Shown here: positions 16,423 through 24,176 of the stretch, piece by piece | Position numbering within the stretch: the first letter of the stretch is position 1 | Layout: each line of letters starts with the position of its first letter | From: Paraburkholderia bannensis NBRC 103871 | GTDB taxonomy: Bacteria; Pseudomonadota; Gammaproteobacteria; Burkholderiales; Burkholderiaceae | DNA: 64,000 bases | NCBI RefSeq assembly: GCF_000685015.1 | Contig: NZ_BAYA01000013.1 | Coordinates: 124,001 to 188,000 of the forward strand | Reading direction: 5' to 3' | The notes under the pieces: model-generated | The model's database searches: none | The model's input: the letters and a program-made list of their open reading frames with translations, nothing else | What the model was told of the DNA's origin: nothing | Program-made: the position numbers and the translations under genes

Positions 16423-17274
16423 ATGGCTTCATCCATTGTTGATATTCACCCGCACATCATTTCCGACGACGAATCGCTCTATCCGCCCGCGCCGCTATTC
16501 GGCAAGCGTTCGGAATGGTCGAAGGAGCGCCCCACCACGGTCGAAACGCTGATCGCCGCGATGGATGCGGCAGGCGTGGGCAAGGCGGCTGTCGTGCATT
16601 CGTCGACGACGTATGGCTTCGACAACAGCTACGTGGTCGATGGCTGCGCGAAATACGCCGACCGCCTGGTCGCGGTCGGCTCGGTCGACGTGCTCCAGGA
16701 AGACGCACCGCAGCGCATCCGCGAATGGACGGATCGCGGCCTTGCGGGCCTGCGGCTGTTCACGGGCGGCAGCACGAAAGAATTCGACCCGAGCGAGCTG
16801 GACGATCCGCGTTCGTTCCCGGCGTGGGAACTGTGCGCGGAACTCGGCCTGCCCATGTGCATCCAGACGGGCCCGATCGGCCTGCCGCAAGTGACGGCGC
16901 TGGCCAGACGCTTTCCCACGGTGCCCATCGTGCTCGATCACCTGGGCCGCCCGGAAGTCGCGGACGGCGCACCGTACGCGGCGGCGCAAAGCCTGTTCGA
17001 TCTCGCGCAGTACGAGAACATTTTCCTCAAGCTCACGCCGCGCATTTTCGCCGACGTGAAGAAGGAAAAAGCCAGCGCGCAGACGTTCTTCCCGCGCGTG
17101 GTGGAAGCATTCGGCGCCGACCGCATGGCATGGGGCTCGAACTTCCCGACCTCGCCTGGCGCGCTCGAAGAGATTCTCGCCACGGCGCAAGCGGGCCTCG
17201 CCTGCCTGAACGCCGCCGACCGCGCGTGGATCTTCGGCAAGACGGCACAGAAGCTGTACCCGGCGCTGGCCTGA
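16423..17274 (+). CDS. Amidohydrolase family protein, possible pyrone/lactone hydrolase (LigI-like)
   Basis: A 283-residue Amidohydro_2 protein starting at 16423, with AAGGA upstream. VDIHPHI gives the N-terminal His pair, LDHLGRPEV the His of strand 5-6, and MAWGSNFPTS the C-terminal motif, where an Asn replaces the Asp of LigI (WGTDWP). LigI hydrolyses 2-pyrone-4,6-dicarboxylate. The context, between a LigJ-like hydratase and a LigB-like dioxygenase, fits a lactone hydrolase, but the Asn and modest similarity leave the reaction open. A 62-nt gap with a GGCCTGGC/GCCAGGCC hairpin separates it from the hydratase gene. Confidence 0.7.
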   Translation: MASSIVDIHPHIISDDESLYPPAPLFGKRSEWSKERPTTVETLIAAMDAAGVGKAAVVHSSTTYGFDNSYVVDGCAKYADRLVAVGSVDVLQEDAPQRIREWTDRGLAGLRLFTGGSTKEFDPSELDDPRSFPAWELCAELGLPMCIQTGPIGLPQVTALARRFPTVPIVLDHLGRPEVADGAPYAAAQSLFDLAQYENIFLKLTPRIFADVKKEKASAQTFFPRVVEAFGADRMAWGSNFPTSPGALEEILATAQAGLACLNAADRAWIFGKTAQKLYPALA

Positions 17275-17302
17275 TGGTCTGATGTAGCGCCTGCAACACG
17301 GC

Positions 17303-17350
17303 GGCCGGCTGGCGCCCTGCACGACGAAGCACGCAAGGCGCCTGCCGGCC
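17303..17350 (+). repeat. Intercistronic inverted repeat before the MFS gene
   Basis: GGCCGGCTGGCGCC (17303-17316) and GGCGCCTGCCGGCC (17337-17350) pair over 14 bp with one mismatch and a 20-nt loop. No U-run follows. It may stabilise or partly terminate the upstream message. Confidence 0.5.
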
Positions 17351-17383
17351 TGTATCAAACCGATTGAGGTCAGAAAAAAGCAG

Positions 17384-18664
17384 ATGGAGACGAGCAAAAC
17401 CCAGCGGCAAGGCAGCGTGAACCGATGGGGCATTCTTGCCCTGCTCGCGATCGGCGTGCTGACGTCCTTTATCGACCGCACCAGTATTTCCAGCGTGCTG
17501 GCCGACAGCGCCTTTATTCGCCACTTCGCACTGACCAATGTCGATCGCGGCTGGATCAATTCCGCATTCTTCTGGTCGTACGGCCTGTTCCAGGTGCCGA
17601 TGGGCTGGGTCGCCGATCGCTACGGCGTGAAATGGCCCTATGCCGTGTGCTTCGCGCTCTGGTGCCTCGCCACGGCCTTGATGGGCGCCGTCACGACGCT
17701 CGCCGGTCTCGTGGTGATGCGCCTGTTGATCGGCATTGCCGAAGCCATCGTGATCCCGGCGAGCTATCGCTGGATCCGCAATAACTTCGACGAAAGCCAG
17801 AACGGCCTTGCGGTGGGCATCCTGGCGATGGGCAACAAGTTCGGCCCCGCACTGGGCGCGCCGGTAGGCGCATGGTTCATCGTCAACTACTCGTGGAAGG
17901 CGATGTTCGTCGCAACGGGCCTGGTCGGCCTGCTCTGGCTCGTGCCCTGGCTTCTGTGCGTGCGCAACGACCTGCCGTCGCGCGCACAACTCGCCAAGGC
18001 CGACCGTCATGCACGCAGCGTGAGCATTGGGAGCATCCTCGCAAGCCCGGTGGTGTGGGGCGGCATGGTGACCAACTTCTGCTACGGCTACTTCACGTTC
18101 TACTGCATGACGTGGATGCCCGCCTACCTCGTCGAACAGCGCGGCCTGTCGATCGGCGAATCCGGCATCTTCACCTTCTTCAGCTTCGCGGGCATTGCCA
18201 TCGTCGCCGCAATTGCAGGCTGGGCCGCCGATCGCATCATCGCACGCGGCCACGACGCAGTGATGGTGCGCAAGGCCTTCATCATTGCCGGGTTCGTGGG
18301 CGGCTGCACGGTGTTGCTGGGCGCGTACGCACAGTCGCTCAATACCGCGCTGTTCTGGAACGTGCTGTCGCTGTCCCTGCTCGGCATGACCACGGCGAAC
18401 AACCTCGTGCTGTCGCGTCTCACGCTGATTCCGAAGCAGACCATCGGACTCGTGACCGGCGTGCAGCAGGTGGCGACGAGTCTTGCGGGCGGCGTCGCGG
18501 CAAGCCTGTCCGGCTGGCTGCTGCACGTCAGCCATAGCTATGACCTGCCGATGCTCGTGATCCTCGTGTTCCTGCTGGTAGGCGCGGCGGCCACCGCGAT
18601 CATGTACCGCAGCGAGTGGGCCCCCAAAGTCAGCGAGCCACAGGGGGAACTGCGCGAAGCCTGA
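17384..18664 (+). CDS. MFS transporter, anion:cation symporter (ACS) type
   Basis: A 426-residue, 12-helix permease. FIDRTSISSVLADSAF in helix 1, WVADRYGVKWPY in loop 2-3, WAADRIIARG in loop 8-9 and GWLLHVSHSY near the end are ACS-family features, as in tartrate, galactonate and phthalate transporters. It lies inside cluster 1 and probably imports the aromatic acid that the operon degrades. It is very similar through its length to the MFS gene at 25340 (for example both have FYCMTWMPAYLVEQRGLS), pointing to a local duplication. Confidence 0.9.
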   Translation: METSKTQRQGSVNRWGILALLAIGVLTSFIDRTSISSVLADSAFIRHFALTNVDRGWINSAFFWSYGLFQVPMGWVADRYGVKWPYAVCFALWCLATALMGAVTTLAGLVVMRLLIGIAEAIVIPASYRWIRNNFDESQNGLAVGILAMGNKFGPALGAPVGAWFIVNYSWKAMFVATGLVGLLWLVPWLLCVRNDLPSRAQLAKADRHARSVSIGSILASPVVWGGMVTNFCYGYFTFYCMTWMPAYLVEQRGLSIGESGIFTFFSFAGIAIVAAIAGWAADRIIARGHDAVMVRKAFIIAGFVGGCTVLLGAYAQSLNTALFWNVLSLSLLGMTTANNLVLSRLTLIPKQTIGLVTGVQQVATSLAGGVAASLSGWLLHVSHSYDLPMLVILVFLLVGAAATAIMYRSEWAPKVSEPQGELREA

Positions 18665-18804
18665 TTTTCCCTTGCGATTGAATCGGATTCCGAACCATCA
18701 AGACAGCAGCGCGAAGCGGATAGCCCGCTGATTCGCGCGCCCGACACCATCGGCCCGGCGGCACCCTCCCCGGCCCCTGATTAAAAAGACTGGAAACAAC
18801 AGAT

Positions 18805-19791
18805 ATGGCGAAGATCGTATTCGGAATGGCAGTGCCGCACAGCGGCATGCTGGGCCAGGCGCCCGAAGACTGGCTGAAGAACGGCGAGCGCGACCGCAAC
18901 AACCCGGAACTCTGGTTCCGCAACCGCACGTGGACGTACCCCGAACTGGAGGCGCACCGCGAAGCCGCCTTTGCACCGTTCCTCACGCTGGAAGAGCGCA
19001 CGGCACGCGCTGCGCGCTGCCGCGCCGCGCTCGACGAGATGGCGGCGGCCTACCGTGCGGCGAAGGTGGACGTGGCGATCATCCTGGGCAAAGACCAGAA
19101 GGAGATCTTCACGGACTTCTCGCCGTCGATTGCGATCTACAGCGGCAAGGACGTGCACAACGGCCCGCCCCAGCGCGCCGTATATGCGCCCGATCATCAC
19201 GTCACGCACGAATGCCATCCCCAACTGGCCACGTACCTCATCGAGCACTTCCAGAAAGAAGGCTTCGACCTCACTGACCTGTTCGCGTGGCCCGAGAACG
19301 TCTGGATGTCGCCGCGCCCCGAGTATCCGGTCGTGCCGCATGCGTACAGCTTCGTCTATCACCAGATCATGGACGACAATCCGCCGCCGCACGTGCCCAT
19401 CATCATGAACTGCTTCTACCCGCCGACGCAGCCGTCGATGTCGCGCTGCATCGAGTTCGGGCGCGTGCTGCGCGATGCGATCACGGCGTGGCCCGAAGAC
19501 GTGCGCGTGGGCATCTTCGCCTCGGGCGGCCTTTCGCACTTCGTCAACGACGAAGAGTTCGATCACCGCATCATGAACATGCTCGCCGACTACGACTATG
19601 ACGGGCTCGCGGCCGTGGACGACCGCTCGTATCAGTCGGGCACCTCGGAAATCAAGCTCTATGTGAGCGTGATGAAAGCGGTGCAGGAAACCGGCGCGCA
19701 AATGACGCTGGTCGATTACGTGCCCTGCTGGCGCACGCCTGCCGGCACCGGCGAAGGCATGGGCTTCATGTACTGGAAAGCGGCTGAATAA
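18805..19791 (+). CDS. LigB-type (class III) extradiol ring-cleavage dioxygenase
   Basis: A 328-residue protein of the LigB superfamily, which opens catechol-type rings next to the hydroxyls using non-heme iron. His12 (VPHSGML) matches the first iron ligand, His245 (SGGLSHFVND) the acid/base His, and Glu282 (GTSEIKLYV) the Glu ligand. At the position of the second His ligand (NDH in LigB), this protein reads GKDQKEIF, with Gln98. No LigA-type alpha subunit is encoded nearby. Residues 20-65 form an insert relative to LigB. The aldolase gene follows 47 nt downstream. The context suggests a carboxylated di- or trihydroxy ring as substrate. Confidence 0.78.
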   Translation: MAKIVFGMAVPHSGMLGQAPEDWLKNGERDRNNPELWFRNRTWTYPELEAHREAAFAPFLTLEERTARAARCRAALDEMAAAYRAAKVDVAIILGKDQKEIFTDFSPSIAIYSGKDVHNGPPQRAVYAPDHHVTHECHPQLATYLIEHFQKEGFDLTDLFAWPENVWMSPRPEYPVVPHAYSFVYHQIMDDNPPPHVPIIMNCFYPPTQPSMSRCIEFGRVLRDAITAWPEDVRVGIFASGGLSHFVNDEEFDHRIMNMLADYDYDGLAAVDDRSYQSGTSEIKLYVSVMKAVQETGAQMTLVDYVPCWRTPAGTGEGMGFMYWKAAE

Positions 19792-19838
19792 CGCCTGCCC
19801 CGCACACCACCCTAATTCATCGACGAGAGACAGATTCA

Positions 19839-20708
19839 ATGAGCACTGCTACGAACACTCCGCGCCTTAACAGCATCATCCGCGCCCTGGAATCGGGCAA
19901 GCCCGCTTTCACCGCGTTCTCCAAGCTCGACAAGCAGAACGCGATCGAAATGAGCGATGCGCCTTATGACGGCATCGTATTCGAAATGGAGCACAACCCG
20001 TATGACGTCGCGGCGCTTGGCGACGCGATGCAATACATGCTGAACCGCAAGGAAATTGCGGAATCGGGTTCGGTCTCGCCGCGCGTCACGCCTATCGCGC
20101 GCATTCCCGCCAATGGCGCGGAAATGAACCAGGCCTTCGCCAAGCAGGTGCTCGACCGCGGCGCCTATGGCGTGGTGTGGCCGCACGTCGCAACCGTGGA
20201 ACAGGCGTATAACGCCGTTGCATCGTGCCGCTACGCGCGTCCGAAAAACGCCCCGCTCTATGAACCGAAGGGCGTGCGCGGCGACGGCCCCGCCACGGCT
20301 GCGCGCTACTGGGGCTTGAGCACGGCCGATTACTACAAGAAGGCCGACGTGTGGCCGCTCGTGCCCGAAGGCGAAATCCTGGTGGGCCTCATGTGCGAGA
20401 GCACCCAGGCCATCGAGAACCTGGACGACATTCTCTCGAACGTGCCGGGTATCGGCTTCATCCTGATCGGCGAAGGCGACCTGAGCCAGGAACTCGGCTT
20501 TGCGCGCCAGTACGAGCACCCGGAAGTGCTGGACGCCATGCGCCGCATCGTGTCGACCTGCCACAAGCACAACGTGGTGGTGGGCAATCCGCACGTGACC
20601 GCCAAGAACCACCGCCGCCTGATCGAAGAAGGTTACCGCTTCCTGATGTCCGCGCCGACGCGCAGCTACGGCGTCGTGGGCATGGCGCGCGAAATGGCCG
20701 GCTACTAA
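19839..20708 (+). CDS. HpcH/HpaI family aldolase
   Basis: A 289-residue class II pyruvate-type aldolase. VMCESTQAIENLDDI-like (LMCESTQAIENLDDIL) provides the metal-binding Glu and FILIGEGDLSQELG the metal-binding Asp; GAYGVVWPHVATVEQA precedes them. It probably splits a 4-hydroxy-2-oxo acid to pyruvate plus an oxo-acid as the last step of the cluster 1 ring-cleavage route, replacing the RraA-like LigK aldolase used in classic 4,5-cleavage pathways. The MCEST and GEGDLS variants differ slightly from HpaI (ES, GPxDLS). Position and spacing fit the operon. Confidence 0.82.
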   Translation: MSTATNTPRLNSIIRALESGKPAFTAFSKLDKQNAIEMSDAPYDGIVFEMEHNPYDVAALGDAMQYMLNRKEIAESGSVSPRVTPIARIPANGAEMNQAFAKQVLDRGAYGVVWPHVATVEQAYNAVASCRYARPKNAPLYEPKGVRGDGPATAARYWGLSTADYYKKADVWPLVPEGEILVGLMCESTQAIENLDDILSNVPGIGFILIGEGDLSQELGFARQYEHPEVLDAMRRIVSTCHKHNVVVGNPHVTAKNHRRLIEEGYRFLMSAPTRSYGVVGMAREMAGY

Positions 20709-20765
20709 GCCGACGTTGCGCCCGACCAGCGCGATTCATCGACCTACGAATAAGGATTCCTTAAC

Positions 20766-21659
20766 ATGACGACCACGCAAACCGAAGCACCGACACTGCG
20801 CGTCAATCTCGCCGATTACGCCGTCACCCGGGCGATGAAAGACGGGCGTGTCAGCTCGGACATCGTCAATCTCGACTATTGCGGCCCGACGCCCGCGCAT
20901 AACGGCTTCAAGGCCATGGTGCGCGAGAATGCCTTCGACGCAGGCGAACTGGCCATCGTCACCTTTCTCCAGGCCAAGGCCTACGGCAAGCCCTATGTGC
21001 TGCTGCCCGCGCCGATCTCGGGCCGCTTCCAGCATCATTGCGCAGGCTACAACATCGACTTCGGCGAACTTGCGCCGCGCGATATCGAAGGCAAGAAAGT
21101 GGGCGTGCGCACTTACACGCAGACCACGGCGCTGTGGATCCGCGGCATCCTGCGCCACGAATATGGCGTCGATCTCGACAAGGTCACGTGGATGACGCTG
21201 GGCGACGGCCATCTGGCCGAGTACAGCGATCCCGCCAATTGCCAGCGCCTGCCCAAGGGCTCGTCGATTCCGCAGATGATGCTCGACGGCGAGCTGGCCG
21301 CCGCCCTGCTCGGCGAAGACATGCCGAAAGACCCGCGCGTGCGCACGCTCGTGCCGGACGCCCAGGACGCGGCAAAGGACTGGTTCGCGCGCGAAGGCGT
21401 GGTGCCGATCAACCACATGTTCGCCGTGCACAGCGACCTCTCGAAGCAGCGCCCCGATATCGTGCGCGAACTCTATCGCATGGTCGTGGAAAGCCGCGCG
21501 CAGGCCGAAGGCGTGCCCGCCGTGTTCCCGCCCATCGGTCTGGAAGCGAATCGCAAGGGCATCCAGCTTGCGATCGACTGGGCGCTCGACCAGAAGATCA
21601 TCCCGCGCCGCCTGTCCGTCGATGAGTGCTTCGACGACGTGACCGCAAGCCTCGGCTAA
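20766..21659 (+). CDS. Second 4,5-dihydroxyphthalate decarboxylase-like protein
   Basis: A 297-residue paralogue of the protein at 14349, also without a signal peptide. Shared landmarks include the AYGKPYVLLPAP stretch (AYGAPFVALPVF in the other), RDIEGKKVGVRTYTQTTALW and the long C-terminal helix region. The N-terminus differs (LADYAVTRAMKDGRVSSDIV replaces IAEHPHTSAIRNGSI). Two diverged copies in one operon suggest two substrates, two steps or a heteromer. AAGGATTCC precedes the ATG. Function inferred from family only. Confidence 0.72.
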   Translation: MTTTQTEAPTLRVNLADYAVTRAMKDGRVSSDIVNLDYCGPTPAHNGFKAMVRENAFDAGELAIVTFLQAKAYGKPYVLLPAPISGRFQHHCAGYNIDFGELAPRDIEGKKVGVRTYTQTTALWIRGILRHEYGVDLDKVTWMTLGDGHLAEYSDPANCQRLPKGSSIPQMMLDGELAAALLGEDMPKDPRVRTLVPDAQDAAKDWFAREGVVPINHMFAVHSDLSKQRPDIVRELYRMVVESRAQAEGVPAVFPPIGLEANRKGIQLAIDWALDQKIIPRRLSVDECFDDVTASLG

Positions 21660-21801
21660 TCCGCTTTTCTCTTTCGGTGCGCAGCGGCTCGGGTCGCTGT
21701 GCACCTTTCCCGCACTTCAACCGGAGGACTACGAAGCAATTCAGCCAATAAAGCGAGCCAGAGACATGGCCGCGACTATTACAAAAAAGCATGGAGACAG
21801 A

Positions 21802-22827
21802 ATGAAAAGATTGCTCGTATTGGCATGCGGCGTCACATCGGCCTGCATGTTCGGCGCGGCGCACGCACAGTCGTCCGTCACGCTCTATGGCGTGATCGAC
21901 AACGGCGTCGAGTTCCAGAACGGCGGCGACGGCAAGGTCGTACGCGCCACCTCGGGCGGCCTGTTCGCGAGCCGCTACGGCTTCAAGGGCACCGAGGATA
22001 TCGGCGGCGGCATCCACGTCAATTTCCAGCTTGAACAGGGCTTCTCCGCCATGACGGGCGCCGCCGCGAATTCCACGGCCGCCTTCAATCGCCAGGCGTG
22101 GGTGGGCGTGTCGGGCAACTTCGGCGAAGTGCGCTTCGGCTTGCAGAATACGCCGCAGTACATTTTCCTGAACCGCGAACTCGACCCGGTTGCCGTGATG
22201 AGCATGGGTTCGCCCATGCTCAATTTCAATTCGCTGACGATACGCGTGAATAACGCGATTTCGTATTTCACGCCCACCGTTTATGGCCTGACCGCGCAAT
22301 TCATGGTGGCGATGCGCGATTCCACCACCAAGCCCAGCAATGGCCTGCAGTTCTATAACGCGGCGGTGCGCTATGAAAACGGGCCGTTCCGCGTGGCAGC
22401 CGGATACGAACAGGCCGATAACGCCACGGGTACTTCCGCGCTGCGCGTCTTCAATGCGGGCGCATCCGTGGGCGTGGGCAATGCGCGTTTTTATCTGGCG
22501 TATCACACCGAACGCCAAACCGACGACAGCGTGAAGCGCGACGTCTACGAAGCCTCGGGCTCGTATTTCTTCTCCCCCGCCGATCAACTCGTGCTGATGT
22601 ACGGCTATGAGCACGACCGCACCAATCAGGGCAATAACGCGCAGCAGATCGGCATGACCTACGAGCACTATTTGTCGAAACGCACGACGCTTTACGGATC
22701 GGCGGGTTTTATCCAGAACCGCAATCACGCGGCATTCACGCTTAACGGCACATCGTACGCAGGCGTCACGGTCGCGCCGGGGTCGAATACGCGGGGCGTG
22801 ATTCTGGGCATGGTGCATACGTTCTGA
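21802..22827 (+). CDS. Gram-negative trimeric porin
   Basis: A 341-residue outer-membrane general porin (Burkholderia OpcP/Omp38 type). The start at 21802 (MKRLLVLACG) follows GGAGACAG and gives a normal signal peptide cleaved after GAAHA, with the mature start QSSVTLYGVIDNG. The last residue is Phe (GVILGMVHTF), the usual barrel C-terminus, and RYGFKGTEDIGGG is the porin strand 2-3 motif. It ends cluster 1 and probably lets the aromatic acid across the outer membrane. Confidence 0.92.
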   Translation: MKRLLVLACGVTSACMFGAAHAQSSVTLYGVIDNGVEFQNGGDGKVVRATSGGLFASRYGFKGTEDIGGGIHVNFQLEQGFSAMTGAAANSTAAFNRQAWVGVSGNFGEVRFGLQNTPQYIFLNRELDPVAVMSMGSPMLNFNSLTIRVNNAISYFTPTVYGLTAQFMVAMRDSTTKPSNGLQFYNAAVRYENGPFRVAAGYEQADNATGTSALRVFNAGASVGVGNARFYLAYHTERQTDDSVKRDVYEASGSYFFSPADQLVLMYGYEHDRTNQGNNAQQIGMTYEHYLSKRTTLYGSAGFIQNRNHAAFTLNGTSYAGVTVAPGSNTRGVILGMVHTF

Positions 22828-22917
22828 TATCGATTGCACGCCGCCGCGGTAATAGAGCGTAAACATTTACCCGGCGGCGTTGGGGTTAGCCGCAGGTCGC
22901 AGCGCCCCAATCGATAT
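22827..22917. repeat. Nested inverted repeats between porin and araC-type gene
   Basis: Outer arms ATATCGATTG (22827-22836) and CAATCGATAT (22908-22917) are a perfect 10-bp inverted repeat enclosing ACGCCGCCG (22838-22846) and CGGCGGCGT (22872-22880). Together they could fold into one long stem just after the porin stop. It could act as a terminator or mRNA-stabilising structure. Confidence 0.4.
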
Positions 22918-23063
22918 GAAAGAATACAAGGCGTTTTACGCTTCCATTTAAAAAGGGAGCAACCGGAGCATGTCGCACGTGGGCCCGGCCAGCAGGTGCA
23001 GTGCTCCGGCGAAACTTCAATCGCAAAGGCGGCCGGCGCAAGACCGGACGCCGAGGAGACTTC

Positions 23064-23984
23064 ATGGCCCAGAGTGCGATGAGCAGCAAACCCGTGCGCA
23101 GAACGAGCGGCGAAGTCCGGCTCACTGCTGTGCCGAAAGTCCGTCTGTACGTCGAACGACCGGAAGAGGAAAACTGGTTCGTTCATGTCGGCCATGTGAC
23201 CGAGCGTGGCCGCTGGCGTACCGCGCCGCACGCGCATCCGACTTACGGTCAGGTGATTTTCGTGCGCAGCGGACGCGGCGTCATGAATCTCGAAGGCAGC
23301 AGCGTGCCTTTTGAAGGGCCATGTGCGCTGCTGCTGCCCACCGAATGTATTCACGGTCTCGATTACGAGCTCGACGTCGACCGCTGGGTCGTGACCGTCG
23401 ACGTTTCCTATCTCACCCAGGTCAATGCCAAGCTGCACGAATTCATCGTGCTGTGGTCTGCGCCGCGCATGATCCCGCTGGCGCATGCGGCCGATGTGGG
23501 TCACGACCTCTATGCACTGATCCAGCGCCTGAAACAGGAAGTGGAATCGAGCGCGGTCGGTCATGTGCCCGGCGCGGAAGCGCTGCTCACGATGCTGCTG
23601 CTCACGCTCGTGCGCGAAGCGCATCTTGACCAGGCCGCCAACGACGGCACGCCACGTCACGACGTGCGCCTGGTCGAGCGCTTTCGCAAACTGATTGAAG
23701 AGCATTACCGCAACAATCTGCCCTTGCAGGAATATGCGTCGATACTCGCGGTGTCGCCGGTGCAACTGCGCGCCGCGTGCGCCTCGGCGGCGGATATGAG
23801 CCCGACCAAGATGATTCACGCGCGCATCATCACCGAGGCGAAACGCGAACTCATCTTCGGCGACATGTCGGTCGAACAGGTCGCGTTCTGGCTCGGTTTC
23901 GCCGATGCAGCGTATTTCACGCGCTTTTTCCGCCGCGAAGTCGGCCAGGCGCCCAGCCAGTTCCGTATCGAGGCACGCCGATAA
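23064..23984 (+). CDS. AraC family regulator, PobR-like
   Basis: A 306-residue regulator. The N-terminal cupin effector domain (HAHPTYGQVIFVRSGRG, residues about 52-70) is followed by a linker and a C-terminal double HTH (LQEYASILAVSPVQLRAACA and VAFWLGFADAAYFTRFFRRE, residues about 220-300). The layout matches PobR-type activators of hydroxybenzoate genes. GAGGAGACTTC precedes the ATG at 23064, and an in-frame upstream start is weaker. It follows the cluster 1 porin and is a good candidate activator of that operon. Confidence 0.85.
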   Translation: MAQSAMSSKPVRRTSGEVRLTAVPKVRLYVERPEEENWFVHVGHVTERGRWRTAPHAHPTYGQVIFVRSGRGVMNLEGSSVPFEGPCALLLPTECIHGLDYELDVDRWVVTVDVSYLTQVNAKLHEFIVLWSAPRMIPLAHAADVGHDLYALIQRLKQEVESSAVGHVPGAEALLTMLLLTLVREAHLDQAANDGTPRHDVRLVERFRKLIEEHYRNNLPLQEYASILAVSPVQLRAACASAADMSPTKMIHARIITEAKRELIFGDMSVEQVAFWLGFADAAYFTRFFRREVGQAPSQFRIEARR

Positions 23985-23998
23985 CCTTCGCGTTGCTC

Positions 23999-24034
23999 CC
24001 GCGCCGTGACTCTCACGTGACACGGCGCGGTTTT
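23999..24034 (+). terminator. Terminator of the AraC-type regulator gene
   Basis: CCGCGCCGTG (23999-24008) and CACGGCGCGG (24021-24030) form a perfect 10-bp stem with a 12-nt loop, followed by TTTTC. It lies 15 nt after the stop codon. Confidence 0.85.
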
Positions 24035-24120
24035 CAATGGCGCGCTACCGCCCCGTATTGAAGCCCCGTATATTCCCTGGTCTACGCGAAAAATCCCAGC
24101 GAAAGCGGGATTTGTACAGG

Positions 24121-24170
24121 GTTCGTGAATAGCGCGCCGCCTATGCTGTCCTTTAGTTTATTCACGTGAA
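24121..24170 (+). promoter_or_regulatory. Inverted repeat upstream of the lactonase gene
   Basis: GTTCGTGAATA (24121-24131) and TATTCACGTGAAC (near 24159-24171) are near-inverted copies, the second containing the palindrome TTCACGTGAA. A TATGCT-like -10 (24142-24147) lies between them. It is a possible operator/promoter for the lactonase-MFS pair. Confidence 0.35.
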
Positions 24171-24176
24171 CCGAAT

